A stretch of 21,017 bases of DNA from Pseudomonadota bacterium (GTDB taxonomy: Bacteria; Pseudomonadota; Alphaproteobacteria; Rhizobiales; Afifellaceae), in contig JAEZEK010000130.1 in the NCBI GenBank assembly GCA_023417735.1, positions 1 to 21,017 of the forward strand, read 5' to 3'. A model generated the notes under the pieces. It did no database searches. It was given only the letters and a program-made list of their open reading frames with translations, and was not told the DNA's origin. Of this stretch, positions 16,070-21,017 are shown in pieces. The translations under genes and the position numbers were made by a program. Within the stretch, counting starts at the first letter, position 1. Each line of letters begins with the position of its first letter.

Positions 16070-17782
16070 ATGTTCAACTCAGTCCTGACATTGCTCAGCG
16101 CGAGCCAAATGCGCGCGCACTACAGGGCGGGGTTCTGGCGCGACGAAACCATTCACCGGCTGGTGGCGGACGTCGCATCGCGCGACCCGGAACGCCCCGC
16201 GATGCGGGACCGCTTCCGGGTCGTGAGCTACGGCTCGCTCGTCGAGGCGGCCGACCGGCTGTCCGCCCACCTCCACGCGCAAGGCGTGCGGCCGGGCGAG
16301 CGCGTGGCCGTCTGGCTGCCGAGCCGGATCGAGACCGCCGTCGTCCTCCTCGCCTGCTCGCGGAACGGCCATGTCTGCTGCCCCTCCCTGCACCGCGACC
16401 ATACGGTCGCCGAGATCGAGGACCTGCTGAGGCGCATGCGGGCGACGGCGCTCGTGGCGGAGGAAGGCTACGGCGCGGACGCCCACCGCTGGTCGATCTT
16501 CGATCGCGCCGAGCGCGTGGAGACGCTGCGCCACGTGTACCGGATCGCGCCGCTCGCCGAGACGGACAGGAGCGGCATGCTCCTGCCGCAGGTCGATGCG
16601 CGTGCCGGCTCGCAGCCCGATCCTCGGGAAGACCCGGATACCATCGTCTATCTCGCCTTCACCTCCGGCACGACGGGCATCCCGAAGGGCGTGATGCACA
16701 GCGACAACACACTCCTCGCGAATGCCCGTGCGATGGCGGCGGACTGGTCCCTCGGCGAGGGCTCGGTGCTCTATTCGATGAGCCCGCTCAGCCACAATCT
16801 CGGATTCGGCGCTCTCGTCATGACGCTGACCGGGGGCGGGGAGTTCGTCGTCCACGATCTTCCGCGGGGCACCAGCCTGGTCGACCGGATCCTGGAGACG
16901 AACGCGACGTTCATGATCGGCGTGCCGACCCACGCCATCGATCTCCTGGGCGAGCTCCGCGCCCGCAAGCTGACGCGCCTCGGCAGCGTGAAGGGCTTCC
17001 GGATCTCCGGGGCTGCCGTGCCTTCGGTGGTCGCCGCCGGGCTTCTCGATCACGGCGTGATCCCGCAAAGCGGCTACGGCATGACGGAGGCCGGCTCCCA
17101 CCATTACACGCGGCCGGACGACGACCCCGAGCGGATCATCGAGACCTCCGGGCGCGCCTGCCCGGGCTACGAGGTGAAGATCTGGTCGGCGACCGATCCG
17201 AATGTCGAGGTCGCGACGGGCGAGATCGGCGAGATCGGCGGCCGCGGCGCCAGCCTCATGCTCGGCTATTTCGACGATCAGGAGGCGACGGAAACCTCGT
17301 TCAACCGGAGCGGCTGGTTCATGACGGGCGACCTCGGCTGCGTCGACGGCGAAGGCTATCTTCGCATCACCGGTCGCAAGAAGGACGTCATCATCCGCGG
17401 CGGGCACAACATCTACCCCGCGCGGATCGAGGCGCCCGCAATGCGGCACCCGGCCGTCGCGGGCGCAGCCGTCATACCCGTCACCGACGAGCGGCTCGGC
17501 GAAAAGGCCTGTCTCGCCGTCGTGGTCCGCCCCGGCCACGCCCTCGTCCCGGAGGCGCTCCTCGTCCACCTGGACGATGCCGGGCTCTCCCGCTTCGACA
17601 TGCCGGAGTATTTCCTGCGCCTCGACGCATTGCCCGTCACACCGAACGGAAAGGTCCTGAAGCGCGATCTTATCGAGGCCGTGCAAAGGGGCACGCTGAG
17701 GCCGCAGCCGATACGCTTCCATCAGAACCTCAGGGACGAGCTGGCGCACGATTGCGAGCCGGCCACGGGGGTGGTCACCTGA
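16070..17782 (+). CDS. AMP-dependent acyl-CoA synthetase/ligase (AliA-like)
   Basis: Class I adenylate-forming enzyme that activates a carboxylic acid with ATP and joins it to CoA; 570 residues. Motifs in order: P-loop TSGTTGIPKG at 198-207, GYGMTEAG at 336-342, GWFMTGDLG with Asp421, hinge TGRKKDVIIRGGHNIYP at 434-450, and PNGK with catalytic Lys528. The N terminus (MRAHYRAGFWRDETI near 14-28) resembles cyclohexanecarboxylate-CoA ligase AliA, suggesting a cyclic or aromatic acid substrate; that assignment is from memory. No clear ribosome site precedes ATG 16070; ATG 16109 (MRAHY) is an alternative start. It is divergent from the UbiD/Mo-hydroxylase operon and shares its regulatory region, so it probably feeds the same pathway (HmfD-like role possible). 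Confidence 0.92.
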   Translation: MFNSVLTLLSASQMRAHYRAGFWRDETIHRLVADVASRDPERPAMRDRFRVVSYGSLVEAADRLSAHLHAQGVRPGERVAVWLPSRIETAVVLLACSRNGHVCCPSLHRDHTVAEIEDLLRRMRATALVAEEGYGADAHRWSIFDRAERVETLRHVYRIAPLAETDRSGMLLPQVDARAGSQPDPREDPDTIVYLAFTSGTTGIPKGVMHSDNTLLANARAMAADWSLGEGSVLYSMSPLSHNLGFGALVMTLTGGGEFVVHDLPRGTSLVDRILETNATFMIGVPTHAIDLLGELRARKLTRLGSVKGFRISGAAVPSVVAAGLLDHGVIPQSGYGMTEAGSHHYTRPDDDPERIIETSGRACPGYEVKIWSATDPNVEVATGEIGEIGGRGASLMLGYFDDQEATETSFNRSGWFMTGDLGCVDGEGYLRITGRKKDVIIRGGHNIYPARIEAPAMRHPAVAGAAVIPVTDERLGEKACLAVVVRPGHALVPEALLVHLDDAGLSRFDMPEYFLRLDALPVTPNGKVLKRDLIEAVQRGTLRPQPIRFHQNLRDELAHDCEPATGVVT

Positions 17783-18155
17783 AGCCCTGCATGGCGGCTC
17801 GGCGCTCCGGGTCGCGCCCAAGCGGCAGCCTTCGCGCTTCCCGGCCGATCCGGATCGGTTCGCAGGCCGAAAGGATCAGCTCACGACAACGACACAACCG
17901 ACGAGGATCCGAGGCTGCTGGGCTCGGTCGGCGGCGGCCTCACCTCGCAGCCCGAGGCCGAGACCTCTGAGGGCCGCAAGTCCATGAGCATGGTGGGCGC
18001 CCCTTCGGGACCCCAGGCAAGGCCGCCGAGAAGGGTGATGCGAATGGAACGGCCGACGCTTCGGCAGTGGTGTCGCGGATCGCCTCAACGCTGTTCTGAG
18101 GCGAGCAGCCAAGGTCATTTCGGGCGGGCAAGGCCTGTAGAGCCGCGTCCGCCAG
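17783..18155. other. Convergent intergenic region, 373 bp
   Basis: Lies between the CoA ligase and the MOT1 transporter ends. The short frames here give Arg/Pro/Ser-rich products without motifs or ribosome sites, so no gene is called. The one notable structure is the 14-bp palindrome at 17845-17858. A degraded gene remnant is possible but I cannot identify one. Confidence 0.5.
17845..17858. repeat. 14-bp perfect palindrome CCGATCCGGATCGG
   Basis: Perfect self-complementary sequence 63 bp after the CoA-ligase stop. As RNA it has no loop, so it would be a poor intrinsic terminator. It may be a protein-binding dyad or chance. Confidence 0.35.
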
Positions 18156-19325
18156 TCAGCGGCCGGACGTTCGGCGGAGGGCCCTCACCGAAGCCATTCG
18201 CCCGACCTCGGCCGCCGTTCCGGCGACCAGACCGATGAACGGATCCGCAAGCACCGTGGCGAGAGCGGTCGTACCGATGACAGGGTAGCAGGACGGCTTG
18301 CAGTCAAAGAGCCTCCGGCTGACCGCAAGCTCGAAGGAAGCGATCAGGAGCAAGGCGCCAAGTCCCGCCGCTGGAATGGCGGCCAGCAGGGCGAGGCCGA
18401 CGCCACCGGGCGCCAATGCGACCAGCAGAAGCGCCACTCCGAGCATGAGCGGCGCGCCGCCACTGCGTGCACCGAAGCGGTGGTGTGCTGCAATCCCGCC
18501 CGCGCCATGACACATCGGCAGCGCCCCGAACGGCGTCAGGAGCAGGTTCCCGAGTCCGGACGAGATGGACAGCCGGCGCGGTGTCACGTGCCGAGCAGCT
18601 TCGCCGAAGCAATCGCCGGCAATGAGCGCCGTCAGGATGATGGCGTTCGTGAGGGTCAGCGCGAGCTGGGGAAGTACGACTACGGCGAAGCCTCGCTCGA
18701 TCTCTCGCCAGGACGGCAAGCCCACAAAGGCCGGCATGGTCCATGAGGCATCGGTCACCGGCAGCAGCTCGAGGTCGAAGGCCCAACCGCAGACGATCGC
18801 GCAGAGAACGGCGATGGCGGCCGCGGGGAGCCACGGAAACCGCAGGAGCACGGCCAGCAGGAGGAGGAGCGCCACGCCGAGCGCGGGGGCCGTGCCGACG
18901 AGGTCAAGCCCTACGAGTGAAAGGGCGACGCCGAGGCCGAGTTGCAGGCCCGCCAGAACCGATTGCGGCACCAGCCGCCCGAGCTTGTCGATCCAGCCGG
19001 TCATGCCAAGGATCAGCAGGGCAAGGCCGATCATCACGCCGCTTGCGGCAAGACTCGCTGGCGTCATTTGCGCGGTGAGCAGGACAGCCGCTACCGCCTT
19101 CATCGGCTGGACCGGGATCGGCAGCCGATACCAGAGCGCCGTTGCGATGTAGAAGATCGCGAACCCCAGCACGACCGGAACCGGCGCCATGCCGACGACG
19201 GCAATGGTGCCGAGCATCAGGGGGAGCAGCGTTCCGAGATCACCCAGCGCGCCGCTTGCCTCCCTCAGATCGAACCTGAACCTCTCGCCCTGAATTCGGC
19301 CGACTCCCCTTGCGTCAATGGGCAA
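18156..19325 (-). CDS. MOT1-type molybdate (sulfate/molybdate) transporter
   Basis: Polytopic inner-membrane protein of 389 residues, about ten hydrophobic segments. It carries the MOT1 hallmarks: GALGDLGTLLP at 25-35, PVQPMKAVAA at 71-80 and FGALPMCHGAGG with HHRFGARSG at 266-289. These match the molybdate transporter MOT1 of plants and algae and its bacterial relatives (MFS_MOT1 family), not SulP sulfate permeases with a STAS domain, which is absent. It would import molybdate, consistent with two molybdenum hydroxylases nearby. The start is uncertain: the frame opens with TTG at 19325, there is no clear ribosome site, and the conserved part already begins by residue 18, so a downstream ATG is not possible without losing it. 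It is monocistronic and convergent with the CoA ligase. Confidence 0.88.
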   Translation of the reverse strand: MPIDARGVGRIQGERFRFDLREASGALGDLGTLLPLMLGTIAVVGMAPVPVVLGFAIFYIATALWYRLPIPVQPMKAVAAVLLTAQMTPASLAASGVMIGLALLILGMTGWIDKLGRLVPQSVLAGLQLGLGVALSLVGLDLVGTAPALGVALLLLLAVLLRFPWLPAAAIAVLCAIVCGWAFDLELLPVTDASWTMPAFVGLPSWREIERGFAVVVLPQLALTLTNAIILTALIAGDCFGEAARHVTPRRLSISSGLGNLLLTPFGALPMCHGAGGIAAHHRFGARSGGAPLMLGVALLLVALAPGGVGLALLAAIPAAGLGALLLIASFELAVSRRLFDCKPSCYPVIGTTALATVLADPFIGLVAGTAAEVGRMASVRALRRTSGR

Positions 19326-19876
19326 GCATAGGGACAGAGCTTTGCCCGGTCCAGAAACGCAGGCTGGCCCCGCGCAGCGGCGCGAAAGCCATGGATGAGT
19401 CCGGTTCGTCCCGCTCTTCGGGCAGCCGCGTCAGCACCCTTCCGCCGATCGGACCGAGGCCGCGGGACGGGTGGTTGCGGGCCCGATCGGTGGAGGTCGG
19501 GCGGCGGACCCGCCTCTTGTCGTCGAACACCGTCCAAGTTGCCCATCGCTGTCGTGGCTGCCTCGAGTAGCCGCAGTGGGCCAGTCACTAAGCCTCGATC
19601 GTGCCTTCGACCGGGGGGTATCTCGGCTCATGAGGTCTCTCTCCTTGCCTCATCCTTCTAGTCGATCCGCTGCTGCGACCAAGGCTGACCTGTCGCTGAA
19701 TTGCTCCTCCAGCAGCGACCGGGATCTGCCGGACGGCCCCGGTCGCTTCGTCCGAAATGCTGGACGGCGGAGCATCGGGAGGCAGACCGGGTCCCGAACT
19801 CCGGCGCCTTCTGCGATCAACGGGAACCTCTTTCCGCAACCAAGCATCCAATGCGCCGAATGCACGAGGTGACGTG
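19326..19876. other. Divergent intergenic region, 551 bp
   Basis: Unusually long gap between the MOT1 transporter and the ECF sigma factor. Open frames exist on both strands (for example 19315-19530 minus and 19471-19872 plus), but none has recognisable motifs, good starts or ribosome sites. The right end holds an ECF-type promoter candidate at 19823-19849. Confidence 0.5.
19823..19849 (+). promoter_or_regulatory. Candidate ECF-type (autoregulated) promoter
   Basis: GGAAC at 19823-19827, the classic ECF -35 with its AAC core, is followed by exactly 17 bp and then CATCC (19845-19849), a partial match to CGTC/CGTT-type -10 elements. It ends about 27 bp before the sigma-factor ATG, leaving room for the GAGGTG ribosome site at 19866-19871. 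ECF sigma factors often transcribe their own gene. The -10 match is weak. Confidence 0.3.
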
Positions 19877-20610
19877 ATGTCTGATGCGGTTTCGACGCGT
19901 GAGGCCCGGCACGAGCCAGCCTCCGAACTGGAACTGGCCGAGCGGGCGAGAGGCGGAGACGCATCCGCGTTCCGCGCAATCATGCAGCGCAACAATGCGC
20001 GCCTCTTTCGCGTCGCGCGCAGCGTGCTGAAGGAAGATGCCGACGCCGAGGACGCCGTCCAGGAGACCTATCTGAAGGCGTACACGAAGCTCGGCGAGTT
20101 CCGCGGCGAGTCGACCCTGTCCACCTGGCTGACACGGATCGTCCTGAACGAGTCGCTGATGCGTCTGCGCCAAGTCCGAAGGACTGCCGAGGCTGCCCAG
20201 ACCTTCGAGCAGAACTCGCGATCGGGCCAGGTCGTCAGGTTCCCGGGAATGGGGCAAGGCCGGACCCCGAGAGGGCTGCGGCAACGGCCCAGATCGCCCG
20301 CATCCTCGAACGCGCGGTGGATGCCCTGCCGATCGACTTCCGCGTCGTCTTCGTCATGCGGTGCGTACAGGAGATGAGCGTCGAGGAGACGGCCGAGCAG
20401 CTCGCCATTCCGGAGGCCACGGTCAAGACCCGCCTGCATCGCGCGCGGCTCCTGCTCCGGCGCTCCCTCGACGAAGAACTGAGCGCCTCGCTCACCGGGG
20501 CCTTCCCCTTCGGCGGTAGCCGCTGCGCCCGGATGACCGAGGCCGTGCTCGCCCGGCTCGGACTGACCGACACGCTCCCGTCCGGCCCGAGCGGGAACGG
20601 TGACATCTGA
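19877..20610 (+). pseudogene. ECF-family RNA polymerase sigma factor (RpoE-like), single-base frameshift
   Basis: Alternative sigma factor that directs RNA polymerase to stress or envelope promoters. Start ATG 19877 has GAGGTG 5 bases upstream. Region 2 (about residues 37-100) includes EDAVQETYLKAYTKLGEFRG and STWLTRIVLNESLMRLR. Region 4 includes DALPIDFRVVFVMRCVQEMS, then VEETAEQLAIPEATVKTRLH with its HTH. The two regions lie in different frames. The first frame is coherent to VVRFPGMGQG (about 20260); the second is coherent from PDPERAAATAQIARIL (about 20260). One missing G near 20249-20262 accounts for it; restored length is 244 residues, normal. Without restoration the protein loses region 4 and cannot recognise a -35 element. 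Sequencing error is plausible. A secreted protein gene, not an evident anti-sigma factor, follows 21 bp later. Confidence 0.88.
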
Positions 20611-20631
20611 AAAGGGCGTCAGGAGACGGTC

Positions 20632-21017
20632 ATGAAAGCACTGTTGAGCGTCGTTCTCGCCTCCGGCTTGCTCCACCTGCCGGGGCCGGCTCTGGCCCAG
20701 GAGCAAGCACCGCCGGCGGAGAACTTCAAGAAGGTCAGCGCGCTGGTCACGCTGCCGGACTTCCTGCCCGGGCTGGGCCAGCTCTACGTCGATCCGAGCT
20801 CGTTGCCCGCTGGGCCGTTTCTCGCCTACGACCGCGACGGCAGGCTGGTCAGCACGATCTACATGATCCCGGTCGAGGACCTGACGCCTGAGAAGCGTTT
20901 CGAGGACCTGAGCCTTGGCTCGGGCAACGTCGATCACGTCGACATCTACTTCAATGCCGGCCACCCCGGCGTCGAGAAGCCACACGCGCATGTGGTGCTG
21001 TGGCACGTGCCGGCGGC
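20632..21017 (+). CDS. Small secreted protein of unknown function, partial
   Basis: Open from ATG 20632 to the right edge (128 complete codons). AGGAGA at 20621-20626 is a good ribosome site. The N terminus is a Sec signal peptide (MKALLSVVLASGLL, cleavage probably after PALA before QEQAPP). The mature part contains LPGLGQLYVDPSSLPAGPFL and ends in the window with His-rich VDHVDIYFNAGHPG and KPHAHVVLWHVP, which could bind a metal. I do not firmly recognise the family. It is loosely reminiscent of TTHB210-type proteins controlled by an ECF sigma factor in Thermus, but this is memory, not a search. Being 21 bp behind the sigma gene, it is probably co-transcribed with it and part of its response. 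Confidence 0.8.
   Translation, partial: MKALLSVVLASGLLHLPGPALAQEQAPPAENFKKVSALVTLPDFLPGLGQLYVDPSSLPAGPFLAYDRDGRLVSTIYMIPVEDLTPEKRFEDLSLGSGNVDHVDIYFNAGHPGVEKPHAHVVLWHVPA

Noticed and set aside
17876..18131. Two minus-strand frames of 63 and 80 codons between ligase and MOT1
   Set aside because: They overlap each other in different frames, are Arg-rich and have no family features.
19315..19872. Several 70-130-codon frames in the gap before the sigma factor
   Set aside because: No motifs, no good ribosome sites, overlapping frames on both strands; composition is that of random GC-rich sequence.
1..21017. tRNA, rRNA, CRISPR array, insertion sequence or prophage
   Set aside because: No repeat-spacer pattern, transposase or integrase motif, or tRNA-like cloverleaf was seen on either strand by reading; a tool scan was not possible.

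Overview
The window is GC-rich (roughly two-thirds G+C by eye) and densely packed with short operons on both strands. The gene families seen here are typical of an Alphaproteobacterium of the Rhizobiales/Rhodospirillales kind: CoxL/M/S-type molybdenum hydroxylases, NitT/TauT-type ABC importers, a UbiD-family decarboxylase, an AliA-like CoA ligase and an XRE regulator. The genus cannot be fixed from the sequence alone.

Layout. (1) 1-2741, minus strand: FAD subunit followed by the molybdopterin subunit of a first xanthine-dehydrogenase-family enzyme; the Mo subunit runs off the left edge. (2) 3129-7632, plus strand: amidase-signature hydrolase, quinone-oxidoreductase-type MDR enzyme, XRE regulator and a double-hotdog MaoC-like protein. 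(3) 15632-7699, minus strand, a seven-gene operon-like run: UbiD decarboxylase, Mo subunit (one-base frameshift), FAD subunit, 2Fe-2S subunit, then substrate-binding protein, ATPase and permease of an ABC importer. (4) 16070-17782, plus strand, divergent from (3): acyl-CoA ligase. (5) 19325-18156, minus strand: MOT1-type molybdate transporter. (6) 19877 to the right edge, plus strand: ECF sigma factor (also with a one-base frameshift) followed by a small secreted protein cut by the edge.

How it fits together (inference): regions 1-5 look like a catabolic island for an aromatic or heteroaromatic carboxylate. The ABC importer would bring the acid in, UbiD would remove a carboxyl group, the ligase would form a CoA thioester, one or two Mo hydroxylases would hydroxylate the ring, and the hydratase-like, MDR and amidase enzymes would process the products. 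MOT1 would supply molybdate. UbiD + CoA ligase + three-subunit Mo hydroxylase is also the core of the known furandicarboxylate/furoate (Hmf) pathway. The amidase and the second Mo hydroxylase would fit an N-heterocyclic substrate instead. The substrate is not proven. UbiX, needed for the prenylated FMN cofactor of UbiD, is not in the window.

Two genes each lack exactly one base next to a short G/C run while all family motifs remain intact. This points to sequencing or assembly error, or very recent mutation, rather than old decay.
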